Shown one piece after another: positions 37,662 to 46,514 of a stretch of 64,000 nucleotides of DNA. This stretch comes from Amycolatopsis aidingensis. GTDB taxonomy: Bacteria > Actinomycetota > Actinomycetes > Mycobacteriales > Pseudonocardiaceae. Position 1 is the first letter of the stretch; each line of letters opens with the position of its first letter. Both the position numbers and the translations under genes were made by a program. The notes beneath the pieces were generated by a model. That model was given only the letters and a program-made list of their open reading frames with translations. It did no database searches and had not been told where the DNA came from. Where the stretch lies: assembly GCF_018885265.1 (NCBI RefSeq), contig NZ_CP076538.1, positions 6,050,001-6,114,000 on the forward strand. Direction: 5' to 3'.

Positions 37662-38441
37662 GTGCGTAGGACCGGGCGTGGGCTCTGCCTGCTGTCGCTG
37701 GCGCTCACGCTCACCGCTTGCGGCGGCGACGCCGTACGGGGGCAGGCGCAAACGTTCGCTTCCGCCCATGAGCTGGCCGACGCGGTGCGCGCGAACCTGG
37801 TGAGCAAGCCGACCGCCAACTACACCTTCGAGATGGACATCGGCGGGGAGAAGACCACGGCCACCGGCACGGGCCGCTTCTTCGCCGGCTCCAGGGCCAT
37901 CTCGATGACCATGGATGTGCGGGGCCGCCCGGTCGAGATGCGCTTCGTTGACGGCACGCTCTACGTCCGGCAACCGGACGGCAAGACGTGGAGCGTGGCC
38001 ACCCCGGACGAGGTGGACCCTGCCACTCAGCTGCTCGGTATGCAGCTCCAGGAGATGATCGACCAGGCGGACCTGAGCTACGCCCTTGGTCAGATCGAGG
38101 CCGCGGGCGTCATCTGGAGCCTCGACCCGATGCGGCCGGACGCCGGATCCACGATGCGCTACCTGATCGACCTCGACATCGAGGAGCTGATCGCGTGGGA
38201 ACAGCCGGAGGGGCTGCCGGAGGAGGTCGCGAACCGGATTGCCGACAGGGTCGACACGGTTCCGATGGAGCTCTGGCTGGGCCCCGACCGGTTTCCGGTC
38301 AAGGTCACGCTGGACATGTCCGAGGTCGTCGAGGCGTCCGGTAGCGGAGGAGAGGGCGCCACCTTCACCACCACGTACTCCGACTGGGGTGCCCCGGACG
38401 TGATCGGGGCACCGCACCCTGACCACGTCAGCGAGAACTGA
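37662..38441 (+). CDS. Lipoprotein 2 of the array
   Basis: 259 residues from GTG at 37662, which gives a compact signal peptide ending LTLTAC with Cys20 as the lipidated residue. AAAGGA lies 12 bases upstream, slightly far. The mature part parallels its neighbours (AHELADAVRANL, FEMDIGGEKTTATGTGRF, MELWLGPDRFPVKVTLDMS, TTYSDWGAP) but is the most divergent of the three. It ends 31 bases before lipoprotein 3, so the two probably share a transcript. Confidence 0.83.
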   Translation: MRRTGRGLCLLSLALTLTACGGDAVRGQAQTFASAHELADAVRANLVSKPTANYTFEMDIGGEKTTATGTGRFFAGSRAISMTMDVRGRPVEMRFVDGTLYVRQPDGKTWSVATPDEVDPATQLLGMQLQEMIDQADLSYALGQIEAAGVIWSLDPMRPDAGSTMRYLIDLDIEELIAWEQPEGLPEEVANRIADRVDTVPMELWLGPDRFPVKVTLDMSEVVEASGSGGEGATFTTTYSDWGAPDVIGAPHPDHVSEN

Positions 38442-38472
38442 ATACACATCGACAGGAAAGCAGGAACTGAAC

Positions 38473-39339
38473 ATGCGCAGAACAGCGCTCGCGGCCGCCG
38501 GCCTCGCGCTGACCCTCGGCCTCACCGCATGTAGCGGCGGGGAGACGGAAGGAAAGGCCGAGCCGTTCGGCTCCGTGCAGGAGCTGGTCCAGGCCGCGAT
38601 GACCGGCACACAGGAGAGCCGGACGGCGAAGTTCACCCTGAGCATGGACGCGGCCGGGGAGAAGACGGAAGCCGAGGGCGCGGGGCGGTTCGAACCCGGC
38701 AACCCGGCGCTGATGATGACCGGGGAAATGGAGGGCGAGACCATCGAGCTCCGGTTCATCGGCGACGAGATGTACCTCAAGGGCGGCGGCTTCGGCGACA
38801 TGCCGGATATGCAGGGCAAGGAATGGCTGAAGATCGGCGGGGACGCCGATGACCCGATGTCCAGGATGCTCGGCCCGGTGTTCCAGAAGATGGGTCAGCA
38901 GATGGACGTCAGCAAGAGCCTGGAGCAGATCCGCGAGGCGGGCACCATCACCAACAGCGAGCGCACCGAGCTGGACGGGCAAGCCGCCACACACTACTGG
39001 GTCGATCTGAACGTGGCGAAGATGATGGAGATCCAGCTGCGCGAGATGAAGGACCAGCTTCCTCCCGGGATGGAGGGGGAGCTGGGCGACCTCGACCAGC
39101 AGCTCGACGCGGAGAAGAAGGCCGAGCTGGAGAAGATGGGGCCGATGCCGCTCGAGATCTGGCTGAACGAGCAGCAGCTCCCGTTGAAGATGGTGATGGA
39201 CGTGACCGCGATGGCCAAGGCACAGGGGCAGCCGGACCAGGGCGGTTCCGTGGTCATTCGCTACACCGACTGGGGCAGCCCGGTGGACATCTCGGCGCCA
39301 CCCGCGGACAAGGTCGGCACCATCGAGATGCCGCGCTGA
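38473..39339 (+). CDS. Lipoprotein 3 of the array
   Basis: 288 residues; lipobox GLTAC with Cys20 and AGGAAC about seven bases before the ATG. It shares ELVQAAMTGTQESRTAKFTLSMD with lipoprotein 1 and the C-terminal YTDWGSPVDISAPPADK. It has an insertion of about 25 residues rich in Glu/Lys/Met (EIQLREMKDQLPPGME to KKAELEKMG) relative to the others. Cell-envelope lipid or peptide binding is possible. A terminator at 39361-39393 closes the array. Confidence 0.85.
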   Translation: MRRTALAAAGLALTLGLTACSGGETEGKAEPFGSVQELVQAAMTGTQESRTAKFTLSMDAAGEKTEAEGAGRFEPGNPALMMTGEMEGETIELRFIGDEMYLKGGGFGDMPDMQGKEWLKIGGDADDPMSRMLGPVFQKMGQQMDVSKSLEQIREAGTITNSERTELDGQAATHYWVDLNVAKMMEIQLREMKDQLPPGMEGELGDLDQQLDAEKKAELEKMGPMPLEIWLNEQQLPLKMVMDVTAMAKAQGQPDQGGSVVIRYTDWGSPVDISAPPADKVGTIEMPR

Positions 39340-39360
39340 CCCGCACCGGCGAAACCGCGG

Positions 39361-39393
39361 AAGGGGCGCCCGCGCAGGTCGCGGGCGCCCTTT
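39361..39393. terminator. Bidirectional terminator, lipoprotein array / pruA
   Basis: 11-bp perfect core stem (GGGCGCCCGCG / CGCGGGCGCCC), five-base loop, flanked by A's and T's that extend it on both sides. It lies between convergent stops at 39339 and 39401. Confidence 0.8.
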
Positions 39394-39400
39394 CGCGCGT

Positions 39401-41029
39401 TCAGCCCATGTGCGGGTAGGTGATCACCGAGGGCGCGTCGAAGTTCTCCTTGATCGAGCGCGGGCTGGCCCAGCGCAGCAGGTTGAACATCGAGCCGGCC
39501 TTGTCGTTGGTGCCCGAACCGCGGGAGCCGCCGAAGGGTTGCTGGCCGACGATCGAGCCGGTCGGCTTGTCGTTGACGTAGAAGTTGCCTGCCGCGTACC
39601 GCAGGGCCCGGTGTGCCTGCTGGATGGCGGTCCGGTCGTCGGCGAACACCGCGCCGGTCAGCGCGTAGTCGGCGCTTCCGTCGACCAGCTCGAGGATCCG
39701 CTCGTAGTCCTTGTCCTCATAGACGTGCACGGCCATGATCGGGCCGAAGTATTCGGTGGAGAACACCTCGTGCCCCGGGTCGTCACAGACCAGCACGGTC
39801 GGCTCGACGAAGTAGCCCACCGAGTCGTCGCAGCCGCCGCCGGCCAGCGTGGACAGCGCCGAGTCGCCGGGGACGCTGTCCAGCAACCGCTTGTGCTTGG
39901 CGAAGGCACGGGAGTCGATCACCGCGCCACCGAACAGCGAGAGGTCGGTGACGTCGCCGTACTTCACGGTGCGGGTGAGGTCGGCCAGCTCCTCGCGTAC
40001 GCCGCCCTCCCACAGCGAGCGCGGGACGTAGGCACGGGAGACCGCCGAGCACTTCTGGCCCTGGTACTCGAACGCGCCGCGGACCAGCGCGGGCACCAGT
40101 TTGTCGGTGCGGGCCGAGGGGTGCGCGACCACGAAGTCCTTGCCACCGGTCTCGCCCACGATCCGCGGGTAGCCGCGGTAGTTGTCCAGGTTGTCCGAGA
40201 CGGTGCGCCACAGCTTCTTGAAGGTGGTGGTGGAGCCGGTGAAGTGCAGGCCGCCGAAGCCACGGTCGGTCAGCGCGACCTCACTCACCGCCTGCCCGTC
40301 GCCGGTCACCATGTTGATCACGCCGGGCGGCAGTCCTGCCTCCTCGAAGGCCTGCATGGTGTAGTGCGCGGCGAGCTGCTGGGTGGGGGTGGGCTTCCAC
40401 ACCACGGTGTTGCCCATCAGCGCGGGGGCGCTGGGCAGGTTGCCCGCGATCGCGGTGAAGTTGAACGGGGTGATCGCGACGACGAAGCCGTCCAGCGGCC
40501 GGTACTCCATCCGGTTCCACACCCCGGGCACCGAGTTCGGCTGCTCGGCGAGGATGCGGCGGGCGTAGTGCACGTTGAACCGCAGGAAGTCGATCAGCTC
40601 GCAGGCCGCGTCGATCTCCGCCTGCTGGATGGACTTCGACTGGCCCAGCATGGTGGCCGCGTTGATGGTGTCCCGGTAAGGGCCGGAGAGCAGGTCGGCG
40701 GCGCGCAGGAACACGGCGGCGCGCTCGTCGAAGGGCAGCTCGCTCCACTCCCTTGCCGCCCGCTTCGCGGCGTCCACGGCGTCCGCGACATCATCGTTGG
40801 TCGCCTGCGCCGCGATCCCGAGCACATGCGCGTGGTCATGCGGCTGCACCACGTCGAAGGCCTCGCCGCCCGCGCGCCTGCGCCGCCCGCCGATCGTCTG
40901 GGTGAGCTCGTGCTTCTCCGCCTCCAGCTCGGCCACCCTGCGCTGCAGCGACTCCCGCTCCGCGCTGCCGGGCGCGTAGGTGTGCACGGGTTCGTTCGCC
41001 GGAGTGGGAACGGTGGTCACAGCATCCAT
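39401..41029 (-). CDS. pruA: 1-pyrroline-5-carboxylate dehydrogenase
   Basis: A 542-residue aldehyde dehydrogenase of proline catabolism, producing glutamate and NADH. It carries the NAD-binding WKPTPTQQLAAHYTM segment, the catalytic Glu region VGETGGKDFVV and the catalytic Cys in YQGQKCSAVSRAYVP. Near the C-terminus is NFYVNDKPTGSIVGQQPFGG, diagnostic of P5C dehydrogenases. The ATG at 41029 (MDAVTTVPTPANEPV) has AGGAGG about ten bases upstream. No proline dehydrogenase is adjacent in the window; the gene appears monocistronic. Confidence 0.95.
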   Translation of the reverse strand: MDAVTTVPTPANEPVHTYAPGSAERESLQRRVAELEAEKHELTQTIGGRRRRAGGEAFDVVQPHDHAHVLGIAAQATNDDVADAVDAAKRAAREWSELPFDERAAVFLRAADLLSGPYRDTINAATMLGQSKSIQQAEIDAACELIDFLRFNVHYARRILAEQPNSVPGVWNRMEYRPLDGFVVAITPFNFTAIAGNLPSAPALMGNTVVWKPTPTQQLAAHYTMQAFEEAGLPPGVINMVTGDGQAVSEVALTDRGFGGLHFTGSTTTFKKLWRTVSDNLDNYRGYPRIVGETGGKDFVVAHPSARTDKLVPALVRGAFEYQGQKCSAVSRAYVPRSLWEGGVREELADLTRTVKYGDVTDLSLFGGAVIDSRAFAKHKRLLDSVPGDSALSTLAGGGCDDSVGYFVEPTVLVCDDPGHEVFSTEYFGPIMAVHVYEDKDYERILELVDGSADYALTGAVFADDRTAIQQAHRALRYAAGNFYVNDKPTGSIVGQQPFGGSRGSGTNDKAGSMFNLLRWASPRSIKENFDAPSVITYPHMG

Positions 41030-41122
41030 GATGTGCTCGCCTCCTGGGTGTTGCCCGATGATCGCTCGTGGGCCAGCCTCGTGGGCCGGCCGCCCGGCAC
41101 CCATGGTCCCACGTCGCGGCGG

Positions 41123-41620
41123 TTACATCAGCTCCAGCAGGAAGGGCAGTTCCTGGGGCGCGTACCAGGCCAGCTCGTGGTCCTCGGCGCCGCCGAGGAC
41201 GAACTCGGCGTCGGGGTTGCCGAGGTCGGCCTCGTCCACCACCTCGGCGGCGGCCCGCACGTCCCGTTCCGCCTCGATGAGGTCCACGTGTACCGCGGCC
41301 ACCTCGTCCAGCGACACCGCGCCACCGATCCGGACCACGGCGTCGTCCAGGTCCGGCCGCAGGGTCACGTCATCCACATCGGCCGAGATGACCACCCGCC
41401 GGGGGAACTCCTCGCCGTCCTCCTCGGCGGCGATCAGCCGGAGCGAGGCACGGGCCGCGTCGGCCAGTGCGGCGTACTCCAGCTCCTCGGTGTCCCCGCT
41501 GATGTAGGACTCGCGCAGCGTCGGGGTCAGCGCGAACGCCGTCCCACTGACCGGCGTGAACTTTCCGTCGGCCACGAACTTCCGCAGCATGCCGATGGTC
41601 GCGGGCAGGTAAACCCTCAC
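41123..41620 (-). CDS. Conserved actinobacterial protein (DUF6912-like)
   Basis: A 165-residue, acidic cytosolic protein starting VRVYLPATIGMLRKFVADGKF. It contains EYAALADAARASLRLIAAEED and VVISADVDD, and ends QELPFLLELM. I recall similar proteins annotated as DUF6912 in actinobacteria; no biochemical function is known to me. The GTG at 41620 overlaps the TGA of the upstream acyltransferase (GTGA), with AAGGGGA before it, so the pair is translationally coupled. Confidence 0.72.
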   Translation of the reverse strand: MRVYLPATIGMLRKFVADGKFTPVSGTAFALTPTLRESYISGDTEELEYAALADAARASLRLIAAEEDGEEFPRRVVISADVDDVTLRPDLDDAVVRIGGAVSLDEVAAVHVDLIEAERDVRAAAEVVDEADLGNPDAEFVLGGAEDHELAWYAPQELPFLLELM

Positions 41621-43026
41621 CAGTTGATCCCCTTCAGTTCCGCCAACGAATCCCTCAGCATATCGGCCAGCAAGTCCACATCGGACATCGCTTTCCGGTC
41701 GCCGTTCAATCCGAAGTAGACGTTTCCGTGATATGACGTGACGCCGATGGCGAGCGCCTGCCCCCTGGCCAGTGGCATGACCGGGAACATCTCGACCATC
41801 CGCGCCGTGCCCGCGTAGAGCTGCTGTTGCGGACCTGGCGAGTTGGTGATGACCAGGTTGAAGATGCGGCCGGAGAACGATCCGGCCGCCCTGGCACCCA
41901 GGGAGTGCAGGGTGGCTGGGGCGAAACCCCCGACCCGCAGCAGCGCGCGGGCCGCCACCGAGCGCCCCGAGTCGGTGTGCTCGGTCATCGCGTGCCCGAT
42001 GTGCTGCAGCCGCAGCACCGGGTTGGGCTCCCCGACCGGCAGGTCGACCAGGTACGCGACCACCTCGTTGCCGATGATGCCGGCCGAGGAGAACTCCTCC
42101 GTCTCGGCGTCCCGTACCGCCAGCGGCACCAGTGCGCGCACGGTCTCCACCGAGGTCAGCGCCGTGCCCCTGGACATCAGCCATTCACGCAGCGCACCGG
42201 TGATCACCGCGAGTACCACGTCGTTGACCGTGCCGCCGTGCTCCGCCCTGACCTGCCGGTAGTCCTCCAGCTTGGTGCGGACCACGGAGAACACCCTGCC
42301 GCCGGAGACATGCGCGTTCAGCGGCCCGGCCGGAGCCGGACGGACCACGGTGCGCAGCGCCGAGGCCACGCCACCGACCGTGCCGACCACCTTCTCCGCG
42401 GTGGCCACCGCGTCCTGGGCGGCCGAACGGACGTTCTCCAGCAGCTCGCCGGGGCGCTGCACGGTCTCGCCCATCGCGTCCAGCAGCAGCTGGGCCCTGC
42501 TGGGCTGCCTGCGCGGGGTCCAGGTGTCCTCCTCGGGTGGCCCGCATCCCTGCGGGACCGAGTCCAGGATGAGCTGTCCGAGATCCACGGTGCCGATCCC
42601 GTCCACCACCGACTGGTGGGTCTTGGTCACCAGTGCCACCCGGTCCCCGGCGAGGCCCTCCACGAAGTAGGCCTCCCACAGCGGGCGTTCCTGGTCCAGC
42701 GGCCGGGAGAGCAGCCGCGCGACCAGGTCGAACAACTGGGCATCGGTGCCGGGGGCCGGCAACGCTGAGCGCCGGACGTGGTAGTTCAGGTCGAAGTCGA
42801 CATCGTCCACCCAGACCGGCCTTGCCAGGTGGCCGGGGATGCGCATCACCCGCTGCCGGTATCGGGGCAGGTAGAGCAGCCGCTGGCCGATCAGGGCGAG
42901 CAGGTCCTCGTAGCTGAAACCCTCCCTGGGCCGTTCGAAGATCGCCACACCCCCGACGTGCATCGGCGTCGTGGGGTCCTCGAGGTAGAGGAAGGACGCG
43001 TCGAGCGCGGACAGGCGGTCTGGCAT
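41617..43026 (-). CDS. WS/DGAT-family acyltransferase (wax ester/triacylglycerol)
   Basis: A 469-residue member of the wax ester synthase/diacylglycerol acyltransferase family, which joins acyl-CoA to alcohol or diacylglycerol. The N-terminal MPDRLSALDASFLYLED is typical. The active-site motif HHxxxDG appears here as HQSVVDG (residues 137-143), so the second, generally catalytic His is Gln. Further family blocks are NDVVLAVITGALREWL and LVITNSPGPQQQLY. The ATG at 43026 has AGGA seven bases upstream; a longer in-frame reading upstream is not used. Either a variant active enzyme or one with altered function. Confidence 0.9.
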   Translation of the reverse strand: MPDRLSALDASFLYLEDPTTPMHVGGVAIFERPREGFSYEDLLALIGQRLLYLPRYRQRVMRIPGHLARPVWVDDVDFDLNYHVRRSALPAPGTDAQLFDLVARLLSRPLDQERPLWEAYFVEGLAGDRVALVTKTHQSVVDGIGTVDLGQLILDSVPQGCGPPEEDTWTPRRQPSRAQLLLDAMGETVQRPGELLENVRSAAQDAVATAEKVVGTVGGVASALRTVVRPAPAGPLNAHVSGGRVFSVVRTKLEDYRQVRAEHGGTVNDVVLAVITGALREWLMSRGTALTSVETVRALVPLAVRDAETEEFSSAGIIGNEVVAYLVDLPVGEPNPVLRLQHIGHAMTEHTDSGRSVAARALLRVGGFAPATLHSLGARAAGSFSGRIFNLVITNSPGPQQQLYAGTARMVEMFPVMPLARGQALAIGVTSYHGNVYFGLNGDRKAMSDVDLLADMLRDSLAELKGINW

Positions 43027-43061
43027 GGGTCGATCCTGACACAGGTGCGAGACTTGATGCT

Positions 43062-43835
43062 GTGAGTGCTGAGTCTCCGGCGTCGCAGGCGGTGTCCCCG
43101 AAGGATCGGTTCCTGACCGTGTACGGGCGCAAACCGGTGCTGGAGGCCCTCGGCGACCCGGGCCTGGATGTCGACAAAGTGATCCTCGCGGACTCGGTGC
43201 GGGGGCCGGTGGTGGCGGAGATCCGGCGCGCCGCGCGGGCGAGCGGGGTGCCGGTGCAGCGGGCCAGCGCGCACCGGGTGAAGGTGCTGGCCGGAAACGG
43301 CAAGCAGGACCAGGGGGTGCTGGCCGATGTGGTGGCGCGCCGGATGCGCCCGCTGGCGGCGGCGCTGGCCGGGCCGAAGCCGCCCGCACGGGTCCTGGTG
43401 CTGGACGGGATCACCACCCCGGCGAACGTCGGGATGATCCTGCGCACCGCCACCGCGGCGGGCCTCGGCGGCATCGTGGTGCCGCGGCGCGGCGTGGCCG
43501 CGCTGGACCCGCTGGTGGTGAAGGCCTCAGCCGGGGTGGCGTTCCGGGCGCCGATGCTGCGCTGCGCGAGCGCGGCCGAGGCGGCGGGGCTGCTGGCCGG
43601 GGCTGGCTACCGGCTGTACGGGCTGGGTGCGTCGGGATCCGGCTCGCTGTTCGAGGCCGAGTTTCCGGCGCGGGCGGCATTCGTGCTGGGCGGGGAGACC
43701 GCCGGGGTTGGTCCGGAGGTGCGCGAGCGGGTTTCGGAGTGGCTGTCCATCCCGATGCCCGGTGAGGTGGAGTCGCTGAACGTATCGGCCGCGGCCGCGG
43801 TGCTGTGCTTCGAGCTGGTGCGCAGGGGGCGTTAG
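43062..43835 (+). CDS. TrmH/SpoU-family rRNA/tRNA 2'-O-methyltransferase
   Basis: A 257-residue SPOUT methyltransferase. The N-terminal SpoU-substrate-binding part (VYGRKPVLEAL) is followed by motif 1 (VLDGITTPANVGMILRTA), motif 2 (FVLGGETAGVG) and motif 3 (SIPMPGEVESLNVSAAAAVLCFE), all forming the SAM-binding knot. It probably 2'-O-methylates 23S rRNA or tRNA; the exact nucleotide is unknown. GTG start at 43062, divergent from the WS/DGAT gene with only 35 bases between starts. The 3' end overlaps the convergent EspG-like gene by four bases. Confidence 0.9.
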   Translation: MSAESPASQAVSPKDRFLTVYGRKPVLEALGDPGLDVDKVILADSVRGPVVAEIRRAARASGVPVQRASAHRVKVLAGNGKQDQGVLADVVARRMRPLAAALAGPKPPARVLVLDGITTPANVGMILRTATAAGLGGIVVPRRGVAALDPLVVKASAGVAFRAPMLRCASAAEAAGLLAGAGYRLYGLGASGSGSLFEAEFPARAAFVLGGETAGVGPEVRERVSEWLSIPMPGEVESLNVSAAAAVLCFELVRRGR

Positions 43836-44581
43836 GGCCGGACGAGCCGGCCGCGCAGCGCGCGCAGGGTACTGGCCAGCGCGGCAGGTGACCCTGGGGC
43901 GACGTGGATCTCGGCCTCGTCGCCGCTGCCGGTGGTGTAGTTGAGGTAGCGGCCCCAGTCAGTGTCCACATAGTGCAGGGGCTGTTCCAGTCGCAGGTAG
44001 CGGCCGAGGTCGTCGCGCTCGGCGACGTAGAGCTCGCCGCTGCCGAGCACCGGCCGCTGCACGACCTTGACGATCTCGCGCACACCCTGGCTGCGGGCCC
44101 GGTCGGCACTGCCGCGCTCGGCGGCCTCGTGGAACTCGGGCATGCCGACGGTCCATGGGCTGCCGCCGCCGGGTACGGCCTCGGGCAACTGCTCCACCAG
44201 AGCCTCGGCCAGGGCCTCGTGGTGCACCGGAGCGAGGGCGACCTGGTCGTCCGCACGGACGGCGAGCAGGCCGGCCAGCCCGCGGCAGGCGGCGAGCACG
44301 CCCCAGGTGCTCCCCTCGTGGGTGAACCAGCCGTAGTACTCCACCGCCGCGCCGGTGAGGAGCGTGAGGGCGTCGAGCAGGCCGGCGTCGACCCGGCCGT
44401 CCCGGTGCAGCAGGCCTGCCTCGATCAGCGTGTCCTCCAGGCGCGCCTGCGCGGCGTGCTGTTCCTCATCGGGCAGCCACCGTGGTTCCGGCTGGAGGGT
44501 GAGGTGCAACGGGCCGAGGTTCTCCCGCGTGGTGAGGGCGGCCAGCACGTCGACCGGGAGGTCGACCCGCCGCTGGATCAC
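43832..44581 (-). CDS. EspG-like T7SS chaperone
   Basis: 249 residues without signal peptide. The overall pattern (beta-rich N-terminus VDLPVDVLAALTTREN, TLLTGAAVEYYGWFTHEG in the middle, GRYLNYTTGSGDEAEIHVAPGSPAALASTLRAL at the end) is that of EspG proteins, cytosolic chaperones that bind PE-PPE dimers before export. GTG start overlaps the stop of the PPE-like gene (GTGA). It is last in a cassette with PE-like, DUF3558 and PPE-like genes, which strengthens the assignment. Confidence 0.82.
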   Translation of the reverse strand: MIQRRVDLPVDVLAALTTRENLGPLHLTLQPEPRWLPDEEQHAAQARLEDTLIEAGLLHRDGRVDAGLLDALTLLTGAAVEYYGWFTHEGSTWGVLAACRGLAGLLAVRADDQVALAPVHHEALAEALVEQLPEAVPGGGSPWTVGMPEFHEAAERGSADRARSQGVREIVKVVQRPVLGSGELYVAERDDLGRYLRLEQPLHYVDTDWGRYLNYTTGSGDEAEIHVAPGSPAALASTLRALRGRLVRP

Positions 44582-45909
44582 TGACCGATCACCGGCGGGA
44601 CCGTCTTGCCCAGCTTGCCGATGAAGGCCTCGTCGGGGTCGTTCTCCTCGAGGTAGGCGGGGCGTTTGCGCTCCTCGTCCTCGCCGCCACGGCCGCGGCC
44701 TGCGCCCGCGGCACCCATCGGTCCGGCGGCCGTGCCGCCCCGGGCCGCCGTGGTGCCCTTCGCGCCGGTCTCCGCCGCGGCGGAAGTGCCCGGCACCCCG
44801 GCGCCGCTGCCCTTGCCCGCGCCGAGACCACGGGGGCCTTCCGGCGTGCCGCCGCGCCCGGTGACGCCCTCACCACCGAGCCCGGCACGCCCCGCGGCGC
44901 CTCCCCTGGCCGCCGGGGCGCCCTTGGCCTGGCCACCGCCCTTCTGGCCGGGCTGGTTGCGCAGCCGCTCGCCCGCGGTCCCCCGCTCGCTGCTACGGCG
45001 GAAGCCGGTGGTGCCCGGCTTCCGGTTGGCGGTGTTGCGCCGGTTCTGGTCCTCGCCTCGGTTGTTCAGGGTGCCGCCGATCGGGACGGGCCCCGGGGTG
45101 GGTCCCGGCGTACGGCCGGGGCCGGTCGGCGGCGGGGAGGTCACCGGCCCGGAGGAGGGTCCACTGGTGGTCGGCGGAGCGCCACCGGTGCTGACCGGCG
45201 GGTTGACGTTCGGCGTCGGCGTCACCGGGCCGCCGCCGCTCACGGTCGGGGTGGCCAAGGGCGGGTTCACCGTGGAGGCCGTGGTGGTATCCGGGATGCC
45301 GGCCTGTGCACCGTGCACGCTGCCGGTGTTCCCGCTGCCGATCGAGATCGCCGCCCCGTCGGAGGTCAGCACGCCGAAGTCCCTTGGCAGCGCACCCTGC
45401 GTGGCACCGGTGGCCGCCGAGTACTGGCCCATGACGTCGACGTTGTGCTGAGCTGCCTCGTTGTGCGCGCGCATTCCCTGTTGGTAGGAATCGATGTCAT
45501 CCTGGGCCATGAACGGCCCCGCCACCGGAATCGCCGCCTTCAGTCCCGTGGTCCACGGATTCGGCGCCTCCGGGGCAGGCGGTACGGGAACCACGCTGTT
45601 CTTGGACCGTTCGAATGATTCCGACTGGCCCTGCAGCGATTCTTTCGCCATATCCAGCGGGTTGGCGGTGTCCGCGAAAGCCTTCGCCAGCAGCCCGGCG
45701 CCCGCATTGGCTTTTCCGGCGCTGTCGCCCTCCCAGTACTGGTTCATCTGGTCCCGAAGGCCGTCGATTCCCTGCGCACGGTCCAGGTACTTGGCGGACA
45801 GTGCCGCGATCCGCTCGGATGCCAGGTTCAGCCGGCGAGAGTCACCCTCGGTGAAATTGTGGTAGATGACCTCGCCGCTCATGCTGGCCGTGCCGACCAC
45901 TTCTCCCAT
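44578..45909 (-). CDS. PPE-like T7SS substrate with Pro/Gly-rich tail
   Basis: 443 residues. Residues 1-170 are helical, with YWEGDSAGKAN carrying a WEG (WxG) motif near residue 59. Residues 200-400 are low-complexity, rich in Pro, Gly, Thr and Ala. The conserved-looking C-terminus has YLEENDPDEAF and ends PPVIGQ, as seen in PPE-type proteins of Pseudonocardiaceae. There is no signal peptide. The ATG is one base after the DUF3558 lipoprotein stop, and its stop overlaps the EspG-like start. Probably exported through a T7SS encoded elsewhere. Confidence 0.8.
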   Translation of the reverse strand: MGEVVGTASMSGEVIYHNFTEGDSRRLNLASERIAALSAKYLDRAQGIDGLRDQMNQYWEGDSAGKANAGAGLLAKAFADTANPLDMAKESLQGQSESFERSKNSVVPVPPAPEAPNPWTTGLKAAIPVAGPFMAQDDIDSYQQGMRAHNEAAQHNVDVMGQYSAATGATQGALPRDFGVLTSDGAAISIGSGNTGSVHGAQAGIPDTTTASTVNPPLATPTVSGGGPVTPTPNVNPPVSTGGAPPTTSGPSSGPVTSPPPTGPGRTPGPTPGPVPIGGTLNNRGEDQNRRNTANRKPGTTGFRRSSERGTAGERLRNQPGQKGGGQAKGAPAARGGAAGRAGLGGEGVTGRGGTPEGPRGLGAGKGSGAGVPGTSAAAETGAKGTTAARGGTAAGPMGAAGAGRGRGGEDEERKRPAYLEENDPDEAFIGKLGKTVPPVIGQ

Positions 45910-45910
45910 C

Positions 45911-46513
45911 TCAGCCCCCTTTCAGAGTGTCCAACACCGCCGAAGCAACCTGCCGTGCCGTTCCGCAGGAATTCTGTTCGGTGTCGTACCCGGACGCACC
46001 GACCGTGAAGGTCAGATCATCCGCGATTCCGACCCACAGTCTGCAGTAGCCTCGCGGCCGACCGTCGCTACCGTCGGCATACGCGGCCGGATACCCGTCT
46101 ATGGGTTCCGCTGACTCGTAGTATCCAAACTGCCCATCCTGAAAGGCAGCATACAGACCCGCTAGACCGCCAGCACCGGCATCGCGATTACCAGTTTGCA
46201 GCCCAACACTGAGCGATTCCATCTTCCCTCGAACATGCCAACCACAGCTCGGCCCAGCCAACATCTGGTCAGCTTTACTAGTTTTGGCATCCCCTGGTTT
46301 GGTGTAACCAAGTCCCGTCAGGACCGGCGACGGCACCAAACCGCAGGGGTCATTCACGTACCGGGACGCGTCCAGCGGCTGAGTAACTTGCGGGACATCG
46401 CCAGCGCCGTCTGAGCCGGAAGAGGGCATCGGCGTACCCTTAACTTCACCACTCGAACAACCGGTCAAGATCAGTGTCAGCATAGCCAGCACGATCAGAA
46501 GAAAATGACGCAT
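45911..46513 (-). CDS. DUF3558 lipoprotein
   Basis: A 200-residue lipoprotein; lipobox LILTGC gives Cys19. The mature domain has NDPCGLVPSPVLTGLGY, PSCGWHV and GYCRLWVGIADDLTF, matching the DUF3558 pattern of paired Cys residues. DUF3558 lipoproteins are common in Pseudonocardiaceae next to PE/PPE genes; the function is unknown. The ATG at 46513 is one base after the PE-like stop, and longer in-frame readings would lie inside that gene. GC content appears lower than in flanking DNA. Confidence 0.85.
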   Translation of the reverse strand: MRHFLLIVLAMLTLILTGCSSGEVKGTPMPSSGSDGAGDVPQVTQPLDASRYVNDPCGLVPSPVLTGLGYTKPGDAKTSKADQMLAGPSCGWHVRGKMESLSVGLQTGNRDAGAGGLAGLYAAFQDGQFGYYESAEPIDGYPAAYADGSDGRPRGYCRLWVGIADDLTFTVGASGYDTEQNSCGTARQVASAVLDTLKGG

Positions 46514-46514
46514 A

